This document shows positions 13,801-20,182 of a stretch of 28,653 nt of DNA, one piece after another (the stretch's first letter is position 1; every line of letters begins with the position of its first letter). The translations under genes and the position numbers were made by a program. The notes beneath the pieces were generated by a model. The model saw only the letters and a list, made by a program, of their open reading frames with translations, was not told the origin of the DNA and searched no databases. The stretch is taken from positions 1-28,653 of IMG/VR virus record IMGVR_UViG_3300020283_000020. The stretch is one strand, 5' to 3'. This DNA is from a virus.

Positions 13801-16268
13801 GCATTAGATCTTAAAGTAGTTGAACTAGATTCCTGAAGAACAAACCCTTCCTCTGGTTCCTTACAATTTGATAGTTCTTTAGGAATAACAACTCTCAACC
13901 TGTATAATTTTTCATCAAGGCTTCTAGTGTCTTCCTTTCTCTTGAAGAAACTAATTATGGTTCTATTACCAAGAGTTCCTGTCCCAAGAGTATTGAAAGA
14001 ATTGTAAATTGGATTATTAACAGAAGACTTAATAAACCAGTTGCCATTACCTGCATCAAACTGAATTGGAGATCCAATGTCACCAGAACTCTTTTCAGAA
14101 ACTCTACTGCGAACTCTTAAATTTGATCCACCATAAAGTGTGATTGCTTCATCATTCTCGGCATTTGTCACAGAGGAAGCGATCTTTATTTGAGTTGCAC
14201 TCTCTTTGATGACGAAATAAACTTTATGAGCTTCAATATTTTCAGGAAGATCGCCAACATCACTGTTGATCACGATCGTCTCACCAGTGATGAGTTTATG
14301 AGCACCAATAGTAAAGGTACTGTTGTTTACTAAAGTAACCTTATACTCTTTGACAGAACTTGTTTCTCCAAGGGCAGATGTTAAACCAGTAGTGCTGATC
14401 TCATTATCAACCATGAGAATATCAGCAGAGTAAGTTGTTCCAGAACCTACGTAGGACAATTTTTCATTCAGTTTAGCACCAATACGATAACCTTGAACCT
14501 TGTGTGGTGGTTTTACATTCTTATTATTATATCCAAAGAGATACAGGTGACTAGAGATACCTACAGAAGTTGTAAGACCAACGTCAAGGGTTACCCAGTC
14601 AATCTCCTCTTCTTTAGTAGTGATCGCCTTAGGAGTAATAACAGATGTGATGTATCCTTTATTATCTTTAGCAAATGCCTCTTTCTTAAATCCAACACCA
14701 TTCAGAGAGATTTGTCCAAAGTTTGAGTTGGAGTTTGTGATACTAAAGTCAGCACCATTTCTACCATCAAAGTGATAGGCAAAACCAATAGCAAAGACAG
14801 ATACAACCTGAAGGAAGGAGTCGTTAGATGCCTTGATGTGAGAACTCTCCCACCCAATTCTATACTGTGCCTCACTATCTAAGTGATAGACTTTACTGGC
14901 ATCAGTAGATGAAGAACCGCTAGCGAGAGCGGCACCAGTCACCTTAGATACACTGATGCCCTCATAAACTCTAGAGGACTCGTTATACTTAACGAACGCT
15001 CTATCGTCCTTCTGAAGACCAACAGCAGTGAACTGAGCGACAACCATGGAGCGGAATCCAGTTGCCTTCGCACCATCAGCGTGCATACCGTTCATGCCGA
15101 AGACAGAACGGAGAGAGATGTTAAAGATGTATGGAGAAGCACCCTGGACAGTATCAGTCTCAATCGTGACAGTAGAACCAGAAGCACTAGGAGATGCAGT
15201 CAGGTTGTTTCTAACAAATGGAAGTAAGAACGTAAATGTTCTAGCATCAGTAACGTTTTGAACTGTAGTAGCGATATTATAATCTTCTACACTGACACCT
15301 TTAATCTTGATTGGTGTTCCAGATGTCAGTTTGTGGTCGGTGCTAGTTGTAACTGTGATGACACTGCTGGGTGTTGAACCATCACCGGAAATGATACTGG
15401 AGATATTGACAGGATCATCAGCAAAAGCACCAACAATTTCAAATTCTGGACGCTTGGCAGCAAAACCAAGTGGATCTGCGGGCCACTTCTGATCAATATT
15501 TCTACCAGTCTCAGTGTTGTAAGCATTAGAGAGCTTACTATAATACATTGATAGGTCAGAAATAGTATAACCAGTTGGAATGGTTACACCATCAGCATAT
15601 TCAAATACGGTAAGTTTGTGGTGAGAAAATGTAGGTGTGGCAGTATTTGCTGAAGAGAAGTCCTGACTGTCTGTATAAACAGTTCCACTTTGATCACCAT
15701 CAAAGATAGAGAACTGCCAGAAGTAACAAGTACCAGTTACCCTGAACAGAGCAGTTCCGGATAAGTTTGTATCTGTTGGGTTTGGTACGTATTTTGGTCT
15801 AAGTTTGGTTTTTCTTAAGTCAAGACCAACAATAGAAGTGCCACGAGGAACAATGACACCACCGTTGATACTATTGAACTTATAGAGGATATTATCTTCT
15901 TGAGTTAGATCAAATACAGAATCTGTAGTTAATGTAAGAGTTGTCTGTGCGTTTGATGTGGCACCAGAAGGAGAGACAGCAGTTGCAGTTCCACTTACAT
16001 CTTTGATAGCAAAACCGGGTCTATTATCAATAACGTGTTCTCCTGGATACAGAAGAATAGTTGTTTTCTCAATAATGTCGTTATCACTTCCCCTCAAGTA
16101 GGAGAATCTTGCTGCCTCTAGCAGTGCTCTTTGGACAGTCTTGAATGGTTTCGTTAAAGAGTTTCCCTGATTCTCAATCGCGTCAGTAGCGTCAAGGTCA
16201 CTTGGGTTTACATAAAGAATACGACCCTCAGTATTCTTTATAAAGTTTTCCAGCTTATTAAGAGGCAT
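10845..16268 (-). CDS. giant tail fibre protein with C-terminal S74 intramolecular chaperone, 1807 aa
   Basis: A very large fibre or spike of the tail. The N-terminus (TKPFKTVQRALLEAARFSY, then TILLYPGEHVIDNRPG) resembles the start of pectate-lyase-like beta-helix domains. The middle contains at least three related modules with a pattern of His...Gly...IKxV (about residues 301-350, 843-905, 1215-1265). The late part has GGVGIDKNLxVGG repeats typical of a trimeric stalk. The last 91 residues are a peptidase S74 chaperone: SDQRLKDNV gives the Ser1717/Lys1722 pair expected for self-cleavage after trimer folding. IGVIAQEV and the final helix KLVPLLIEAIKQLNAKV follow. Late promoter at 16301-16308. 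Confidence 0.9.
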   Translation of the reverse strand: MPLNKLENFIKNTEGRILYVNPSDLDATDAIENQGNSLTKPFKTVQRALLEAARFSYLRGSDNDIIEKTTILLYPGEHVIDNRPGFAIKDVSGTATAVSPSGATSNAQTTLTLTTDSVFDLTQEDNILYKFNSINGGVIVPRGTSIVGLDLRKTKLRPKYVPNPTDTNLSGTALFRVTGTCYFWQFSIFDGDQSGTVYTDSQDFSSANTATPTFSHHKLTVFEYADGVTIPTGYTISDLSMYYSKLSNAYNTETGRNIDQKWPADPLGFAAKRPEFEIVGAFADDPVNISSIISGDGSTPSSVITVTTSTDHKLTSGTPIKIKGVSVEDYNIATTVQNVTDARTFTFLLPFVRNNLTASPSASGSTVTIETDTVQGASPYIFNISLRSVFGMNGMHADGAKATGFRSMVVAQFTAVGLQKDDRAFVKYNESSRVYEGISVSKVTGAALASGSSSTDASKVYHLDSEAQYRIGWESSHIKASNDSFLQVVSVFAIGFAYHFDGRNGADFSITNSNSNFGQISLNGVGFKKEAFAKDNKGYITSVITPKAITTKEEEIDWVTLDVGLTTSVGISSHLYLFGYNNKNVKPPHKVQGYRIGAKLNEKLSYVGSGTTYSADILMVDNEISTTGLTSALGETSSVKEYKVTLVNNSTFTIGAHKLITGETIVINSDVGDLPENIEAHKVYFVIKESATQIKIASSVTNAENDEAITLYGGSNLRVRSRVSEKSSGDIGSPIQFDAGNGNWFIKSSVNNPIYNSFNTLGTGTLGNRTIISFFKRKEDTRSLDEKLYRLRVVIPKELSNCKEPEEGFVLQESSSTTLRSNADFTATGITTSDPDFNRNPRFISTCSTSGSDVTIISEIPHNIKVGEKITIKNVTSTGNTAGTLNKGYNGVFTVTSIPDDKTFIHSTTDVDGITHNGGSFTNNTSTRTIALPRFERTDWKGNFYIYRNEVITPYVENVSDGIYHLYVLNANNAIPTEYTSHYYSQKVDDLYPQQDRDNENDNPESAVSFAMRSPVGDVTTSDLKKSLTRESIDKLLPTLGIGLTISGVTTSFTTNTVGVATLTFHENHNFNGIVTFSAMTGGSGYTNGTYHNVKLFNNGTSTWDGATARVVVAGGKVSNVDITSGGSGYTNNEELDFDTSRVGGGTGAGVTITTSGISTVIGNTIQLTGIGTHTSGHFRITGVPAKNQVAIAISNTDARPIQGQYLINIAPEITVSTATTTITSGITTFTTTEPHGFVVGNRVTIKNSNDANLGHYDVTGVTTTTVTANVGVGVTIHGPKFLLKHGISANDLTSDKDGENLGSRGLSFFGNETAILQSNITNETTIHVKTTNVGVATAARFELGSYIQVDNEIMRVTSNVLSGSGGNEMTVIRGAMGTVKENHSGGALIKKIELKAIEFHRPTYLRASGHTFEYLGYGPGNYSTALPQVQIRSLNEEEETLAQAQEKNCGIVVYTGMNNDGDFYIGNKKINSATGKEKTFDIPIPTVTGEDSSVNSVIFDEVIVKERLIVEGGNSGQVLSQFDGPVTFNGETKFNDDMNIDASMKVTGTFNLTNTTQSNDVGTGALTVDGGVGIDKNLNVGGTLKVTDTTDNTLGNTNTGAVQFDGGVGIDKNLSVGGSIDVASNLTVDGNATFTGNLNSTGVSTFSGGTFGNITVAITNDNTINTTSGNLVLESAGGTLDVNDNLDVSGTGAFGSNLTVSGSGTFTGDVIAFSSSDQRLKDNVEPIEDAIAKVLSLSGNTFEWNDKSDKEGLDIGVIAQEVAGLDLPGLYTTREDGYMAVRYEKLVPLLIEAIKQLNAKVDEHHK
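10846..10853 (-). promoter_or_regulatory. T4-type late promoter
   Basis: CATAAATA on the minus strand, 20 bases upstream of the 606-residue fibre start. It overlaps the stop codon of the giant fibre gene. Confidence 0.55.
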
Positions 16269-16300
16269 CGGATTATGACGACCATTAGATTTCTATGTTC

Positions 16301-16308
16301 TATTTATC
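16301..16308 (-). promoter_or_regulatory. T4-type late promoter
   Basis: GATAAATA on the minus strand, 33 bases upstream of the giant fibre start. It overlaps the end of the small gene before it. Confidence 0.55.
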
Positions 16309-16618
16309 CCCTCAAATCTTCCTCGTCAAAATAGGGAATCAGGTCATCTGGAAGTTCGTCCTTGTTCTCAATGTCAATCATATCAAAACATGGGTGACAT
16401 TTTTCAAGTATTAAATACTGCGATCCTGTATAGACATCAGTTATATCGTAGTCTTTTTCTTTATCTGCTTGCTCTACAATATCTTTATCATAAAGATATC
16501 CTGGTTCTAGTTCATCAAAAGTAAAGGGAATATGATTCAAGAAATACATTCTGACGATTGTTGTCGCATTATTGAACCAATTGTAAGACTGAGTTACCTT
16601 GTAGGTAAAAGAAGACAT
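16304..16618 (-). CDS. hypothetical protein next to giant fibre, 104 aa
   Basis: 104 residues from the ATG ending at 16618 (MSSFTYKVTQSYNWFNNATT). The frame could also start at GTG codons three codons earlier. The N-terminal half is aromatic and beta-like. The C-terminal half is strongly acidic (DMIDIENKDELPDDLIPYFDEEDLRG). It has its own late promoter and lies immediately before the giant fibre, so a structural or assembly role is plausible. No family recognised. Confidence 0.7.
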   Translation of the reverse strand: MSSFTYKVTQSYNWFNNATTIVRMYFLNHIPFTFDELEPGYLYDKDIVEQADKEKDYDITDVYTGSQYLILEKCHPCFDMIDIENKDELPDDLIPYFDEEDLRG

Positions 16619-16636
16619 AAGCACCACGCTTTGTCT

Positions 16637-16644
16637 TATTTATT
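16637..16644 (-). promoter_or_regulatory. T4-type late promoter
   Basis: AATAAATA on the minus strand, 19 bases upstream of the ATG ending at 16618. Confidence 0.5.
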
Positions 16645-16650
16645 TTAGTG

Positions 16651-17289
16651 TTAAAGCACTTGCAAATTCAGTCCAGTCAATGCAGCAAAATTTCCAATTT
16701 TTCCAGAGGGAAAAGTATTGAATGATATGCTATATCTCGGACATTCTTCAACCATATGTTCATCAACACTATGATACAGATGTGATGGAAATAGAACTAA
16801 TTTTCCTGGAGAGGTTTTAATTTTTGCAATTACTTGAGACTCGACAAGATTAACTCTATCAATAGGGATGAAAGGGTCAGATACCGTTTTCCAGTGATCT
16901 TTCACACTAAACCAAGTGTGTGCATTGGAATCTGTTACATAAAAAATTCCACTTACAATAGAATAAGGATGTGTATGTCCGTGATGCCAGCATCGGTATG
17001 TGGCTTTATTAGACCACATTTGAGTGATACTCAACCTTTCACATTCATAATTATGTAATGTTTTGACTTCATCTATACAATTGTTGAACCAATTTACAAT
17101 TTTTTCATATACTTTCTTTTTTCCAAGAAGATCATCAACACTACGATAATTAGTAGAATTACTTTTACTAATTGCCAAACCATTTAGCGTATAATCTTCA
17201 CGCTCTACATGATATCTAACTTCATTTAGAAGATTAAGGTCACAATCAAACGTATGAATTGTTTGAGGACAAATTTCAATAGTTTCCAT
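16651..17289 (-). CDS. 2-oxoglutarate/Fe(II) oxygenase-like protein, 212 aa
   Basis: Same family style as the 233-residue oxygenase at 6234-6935. The metal site is HGHTHPYSIVSGIFYVT, with H105 and H107 in the spacing of the HxHxxxxxSGxYY pattern. The distal histidine is H173 (LFPSHLYHSVDEH) and the arginine R185 (PRYSISFNTFPSG). It lies between the tRNA-Leu gene and structural genes. A perfect TATAAT sits 11 bases before its ATG (17300-17305), but the -35 position is poor, so its promoter is uncertain. Substrate unknown. Confidence 0.83.
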   Translation of the reverse strand: METIEICPQTIHTFDCDLNLLNEVRYHVEREDYTLNGLAISKSNSTNYRSVDDLLGKKKVYEKIVNWFNNCIDEVKTLHNYECERLSITQMWSNKATYRCWHHGHTHPYSIVSGIFYVTDSNAHTWFSVKDHWKTVSDPFIPIDRVNLVESQVIAKIKTSPGKLVLFPSHLYHSVDEHMVEECPRYSISFNTFPSGKIGNFAALTGLNLQVL

Positions 17290-17308
17290 TTTTATCCATA
17301 TTATAGAA

Positions 17309-17393
17309 TGCGAGTAGGGAGACTTGAACTCCCACGACCGTGATGGTCAACAGATTTTAAGTCTGGTGTGTCTACCGATTCCACCATACTCGC
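17309..17393 (-). tRNA. tRNA-Leu(UAA)
   Basis: 85 bases with acceptor stem GCGAGTA/TACTCGC and T-arm GGGAG-TTCAAGT-CTCCC. The anticodon loop CTTAAAA has anticodon TAA. A long variable arm (TGACC...GGTCG) is typical of class II tRNA-Leu. The top anticodon-stem pair is a C/T mismatch. No encoded CCA. It decodes UUA. Confidence 0.93.
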
Positions 17394-17394
17394 A

Positions 17395-17545
17395 AGACAT
17401 TACACTTATCCGTATGCTTGCTATGGGGCACTCAACCCAACATACTGACAGTTTGTAATGGAGTAAGACACAATTTCCGTTGTGAATATACCAAGGGGGT
17501 TTATCCCATTTCTGGCACCTTGGCTGGAACGTCTCAAGTTCCTAA
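17395..17545 (-). ncRNA. unassigned structured RNA segment between tRNA genes
   Basis: About 150 bases with no credible reading frame and no tRNA signature, but dense self-complementarity. Pairs (plus coordinates): 526-530 with 538-542 (GGAAC/GTTCC, 7-base loop), 491-496 with 518-523 (CCAAGG/CCTTGG), 469-473 with 480-484 (CACAA/TTGTG, 6-base loop), and 398-404 with 454-460 (7 pairs); add 17000 to each. The last stem encloses 412-416 with 441-445 and 424-427 with 436-439. It lies flush between tRNA-Met and tRNA-Leu and is presumably co-transcribed and excised with them. It could be a non-coding RNA, a regulatory leader of what follows, or decayed tRNA remnants. Confidence 0.55.
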
Positions 17546-17618
17546 TGCTTCCTGAGAGGATCGAACTCTCCTTAGGCAAATTATGAGTTTGCTGCATTCA
17601 CCAGATTGCTAAGGAAGC
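17546..17618 (-). tRNA. tRNA-Met(CAU), elongator type (or Ile2)
   Basis: 73 bases with acceptor GCTTCCT/AGGAAGC, D-stem GCA/TGC, anticodon stem GCAAA/TTTGC with loop CTCATAA (anticodon CAT), T-arm GAGAG-TTCGATC-CTCTC and discriminator A. The paired first position argues against an initiator. A lysidine-modified Ile tRNA also has CAT, but a tRNA with anticodon UAU lies 3 bases away, so Met is more likely. Confidence 0.88.
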
Positions 17619-17621
17619 AGA

Positions 17622-17693
17622 TAGGAATGCCGGGAATTGAACCCGATTCACTCCGTTATAAGCAGAGGGCTTTAACCAATAAGCAACATTCCC
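17622..17693 (-). tRNA. tRNA-Ile(UAU)
   Basis: 72 bases with acceptor GGGAATG/CATTCCT (first pair G-U), D-stem GCTT/AAGC, anticodon stem CTCTG/CGGAG with loop CTTATAA (anticodon TAT) and T-arm TCGGG-TTCAATT-CCCGG. It would read AUA directly. Its first base coincides with the last base of the upstream stop codon. Confidence 0.88.
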
Positions 17694-17974
17694 TAAAAAT
17701 CAGACGTGTATTCTTTAACACCGTCGTCAGTCTCCATATACAATTCTATCATATCTTCGTAGACCCAACAATCTTCACTCTCAAGATGCTCTACTAGTTT
17801 TGACCACAAATCTGGTTTAAACTCATCAACAAACATTCCCCATGTACCAGTGTCTACAGGATCTGGGTCCCAAGTGGAGATTTTAGTATCTGGAAAATTT
17901 TCCTCAAGGAAAGATACAACATTTAATTGATCTTCTTCGTTTTGACAATAAATTCTCAAATCGTTGAGTTTCAT
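17693..17974 (-). CDS. acidic hypothetical protein of early unit, 93 aa
   Basis: 93 residues from the ATG ending at 17974 (MKLNDLRIYCQNEEDQLNVV). That ATG overlaps the stop of the Phd-like gene (TGATG) and is preferred over a TTG one codon earlier. It is very acidic, with an alpha/beta look (KSTW-type strand ISTWDPDP, MFVDEF, helix WSKLVEHLES). It is the last protein gene before the tRNAs; its stop touches the first tRNA base. No family recognised. Confidence 0.72.
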   Translation of the reverse strand: MKLNDLRIYCQNEEDQLNVVSFLEENFPDTKISTWDPDPVDTGTWGMFVDEFKPDLWSKLVEHLESEDCWVYEDMIELYMETDDGVKEYTSDF

Positions 17975-18150
17975 CAATCAGCGTCGTTGTTGTCGGTTGT
18001 GTGTATTCGCAGAAACTCTGCCTCATCGGCAGGCATCATAACTGCTGCTGTACCATCTTCTCTAACGATTCCGATGGATTCCCCTTTCTCTACTCTCGTG
18101 TAGAGTTCATCAAAATTCTCTTCCCATTCCTTTAGCGTAAATACTTCCAT
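17974..18150 (-). CDS. Phd/YefM antitoxin-like protein, 58 aa
   Basis: A 58-codon frame starting MEVFTLKEWEENFDELYTRV, then EKGESIGIVREDGTAAVMMP and ADEAEF. This matches the N-terminal fold of Phd/YefM antitoxins: a strand, a helix, a V-x-x-G-E turn, then two strands ending in AVxxP. That fold dimerises and binds DNA operators. The usual longer C-terminal toxin-binding tail is short here (about 15 residues), and no toxin gene is adjacent. Overlaps on both sides (TGATG) place it in a three-gene early operon. A role as repressor, or in neutralising a host toxin, is inference. Confidence 0.6.
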   Translation of the reverse strand: MEVFTLKEWEENFDELYTRVEKGESIGIVREDGTAAVMMPADEAEFLRIHTTDNNDAD

Positions 18151-18347
18151 CAAGATTCCAATGTTACCGGTCCTGTATATAGAATCTGATCTTCCTCAAG
18201 GTGAGCGGTGCAAACCTCAAGAACGTTCATGAATTCTTCTGCACTGTCACATTCTACCACACGTTCATCGTTTTCGTTACTGGTGATGAAGAAAGACCTG
18301 CTACAAATGTCAATGACGACACTCTCAACGTAGGTTTCGGCGTTCAT
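18150..18347 (-). CDS. small hypothetical protein, first gene of early unit, 65 aa
   Basis: 65 residues starting MNAETYVESVVIDICSRSFFI. A small alpha/beta pattern with two beta strands, an acidic helix (DSAEEFMNVLEVCTAHL) and a final strand. GGAG precedes the ATG by 7 bases. The perfect sigma-70 promoter at 18373-18401 implies a leader of only about 20 bases. Function unknown. Confidence 0.75.
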   Translation of the reverse strand: MNAETYVESVVIDICSRSFFITSNENDERVVECDSAEEFMNVLEVCTAHLEEDQILYTGPVTLES

Positions 18348-18372
18348 GGATTGCTCCGTTGCTGACCCCCGT

Positions 18373-18401
18373 ATTATAAGGCATCAGCACCAGGGTGTCA
18401 A
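18373..18401 (-). promoter_or_regulatory. perfect consensus sigma-70 promoter
   Basis: TTGACA (18396-18401), exactly 17 bases, then TATAAT (18373-18378) on the minus strand. Both hexamers match the bacterial consensus fully. It lies between the stop of a late fibre gene and the first gene of the Phd-like/tRNA unit. Expected to be strongly used by unmodified host polymerase immediately after infection. Confidence 0.85.
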
Positions 18402-18419
18402 GGATTTTCAATGCCTGCT

Positions 18420-20156
18420 TCAGCGCACTAACCACTCCTCAACAGTGTCACTGATGTCACGCATCTTGATCCAGCGAGTGCCGGTGACCTGACCTTTACG
18501 AATACGAAGTTTACCCATTAGTCCAACTGTGTCCCACTCAGCACGATCTTCGCGAGTGACATATTCGTTTTCAGAGCTCCAGGCGGAATTAAGTTGGCGG
18601 CGCTGCTGAACAACAGTGTTGCCATCCTCATCCTCAACCTCATAATCCTCTTGGATGTAAGTGCCAAAGTCATCGCGGAGGTATTTACCATTCCATTTGT
18701 TCCAAGCAGCATCACCAACAACACTTGGATTGCCAGAGATGACGCCAATAGGATCTTCACCAGCAACAGCTTCGCGGATTTTGTCGCCATCTAGAACAAC
18801 GCTAATTCCGCGACGATCTTCGTCCGAAGCATTGCCGTCAGACCATTCAAAGTATTCAGCGTAGTCAGCACCGCCAGTGTACCAAGAGCCGTCTGCGTAG
18901 GCGTTTCCGTCACCACGGAGAACAAAATCAGTATCACTAGCAGCATTTGCAGCAAATTTTGCATATTGAAAAGCACTATTTGATGATCTTGATGTATATC
19001 CAAATATTAACGAATTGTTGAAACTAGCGTTAGTATTTCTCATCACCTGCACAGAGCCATTATTGCTTGTGCTTAAAGACAAAACCTCACCAGAGCTGTA
19101 ATAACTACCGACATTTGCCATCAGGACACGACCAGCAGAGTCAATCCTCATCCTCTCTGTCGGACTAGCTGCACCGTCAGAAGTTACGTGGAATGCTAGG
19201 CGACCCGGCATGTTATTACTACCAGCGGTATAGTCTACATTGCATTCAATTTTTGCACCAGCTTGATTTACGTCATTGCCATCAGCGCCATAAAACCAAA
19301 TAGTTCCAAGAGCATCACCATTGCTAACAAGTGTGGTGCCGCCGATTGATCCACTACGAGTTTTTGTAAGGAGTAAAGCCGGTCCAGACGAAGTGTTTTG
19401 GTCCCTTCTAATAGAAAGAGATCCCCCTCGATAATCTGTGCCAGAAGTTTGTATAAGTGATTCATAACCATCAGGAGCAACGTTGGCACTGTGTCCCACC
19501 AACAACCGACCACTTGAATCTATACGAAGTCTTTCTGCTGTGGATGACGTTCCACTATTTGTCTTAAATATCAGCGCGGATGGAACATCATTAGCACCAG
19601 GAGTTCCATCAACCTCTGTAACAATAGAAGCACCTTCTATTAGTTCTGTTGTGCCATCATGACCTTGGAAAGAAATAGTTCCAAGAATATCATTATCTTG
19701 AACTATTGCTTCTCTGCCTTTTGCAAGAATAAAGTTAGGTCCACTGGCACCCGAACCATCTCTAAAAATTGAGAAAGCAGTCTTGTAATAATTATCTCCC
19801 TGAATTTGGTGAACAGGAGCAGCATTATTATCGTTGAAAAATCCAAGTTTTGCAGATGTTAATCCTTGAAGTATTCTTCCACTTGAGTCGATGCGAAGTC
19901 GATCTGCTGTGTCATTAGTTCTAAAGGTAAATGCATTATTAGAGTGATCATATTTAATTTCACCTACATTTGTATTACCAGTTCTTCCGAATTGTAATTT
20001 TGATTCTCCACTTGCATTAGTAGCATTTATTAAAACAGCTGGACTTGAATCTTCAACTGACAGTTTCTCTCCTGGAGTTACAGTTCCGATTCCAATTTTA
20101 CCGCCATTGTATCCAATGACGTTTGCAAATTGGGACAGTTCTCTATTATTTGCCAT
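18420..20156 (-). CDS. tail fibre with C-terminal peptidase-G2-type self-processing domain, 578 aa
   Basis: The fibre starts with GGKIGIGTVTPGEKLSVEDSS. It contains three RLRIDSSGR-type repeats (ADRLRIDSSGRILQG, AERLRIDSSGRLLVG, TERMRIDSAGRVLMA) that separate beta-rich stalk or head segments. The last 150 residues, from GADYAEYFEWSDGN (residue 429), match the autoproteolytic chaperone domain known from Bacillus phage GA-1 neck appendages (peptidase G2). They include ISVVLDGDKIREA and GVISGNPSVVGD. This domain trims itself off after trimerisation. Late promoter at 20175-20182; the early promoter of the next unit lies just past its stop. Confidence 0.85.
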   Translation of the reverse strand: MANNRELSQFANVIGYNGGKIGIGTVTPGEKLSVEDSSPAVLINATNASGESKLQFGRTGNTNVGEIKYDHSNNAFTFRTNDTADRLRIDSSGRILQGLTSAKLGFFNDNNAAPVHQIQGDNYYKTAFSIFRDGSGASGPNFILAKGREAIVQDNDILGTISFQGHDGTTELIEGASIVTEVDGTPGANDVPSALIFKTNSGTSSTAERLRIDSSGRLLVGHSANVAPDGYESLIQTSGTDYRGGSLSIRRDQNTSSGPALLLTKTRSGSIGGTTLVSNGDALGTIWFYGADGNDVNQAGAKIECNVDYTAGSNNMPGRLAFHVTSDGAASPTERMRIDSAGRVLMANVGSYYSSGEVLSLSTSNNGSVQVMRNTNASFNNSLIFGYTSRSSNSAFQYAKFAANAASDTDFVLRGDGNAYADGSWYTGGADYAEYFEWSDGNASDEDRRGISVVLDGDKIREAVAGEDPIGVISGNPSVVGDAAWNKWNGKYLRDDFGTYIQEDYEVEDEDGNTVVQQRRQLNSAWSSENEYVTREDRAEWDTVGLMGKLRIRKGQVTGTRWIKMRDISDTVEEWLVR

Positions 20157-20174
20157 TACTCACGGTTTTTTGAG

Positions 20175-20182
20175 TATTTATC
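20175..20182 (-). promoter_or_regulatory. T4-type late promoter
   Basis: GATAAATA followed by CTCAAAAAA on the minus strand, 19 bases upstream of the 578-residue fibre start. Confidence 0.55.

Noticed and set aside
17395-17545. Possible tmRNA or glutamine riboswitch in the segment between tRNAs
   Set aside because: No tRNA-like T-arm and acceptor pairing or tag frame for tmRNA, and no match to the glutamine riboswitch core that I can recall. Left as unassigned structured RNA.
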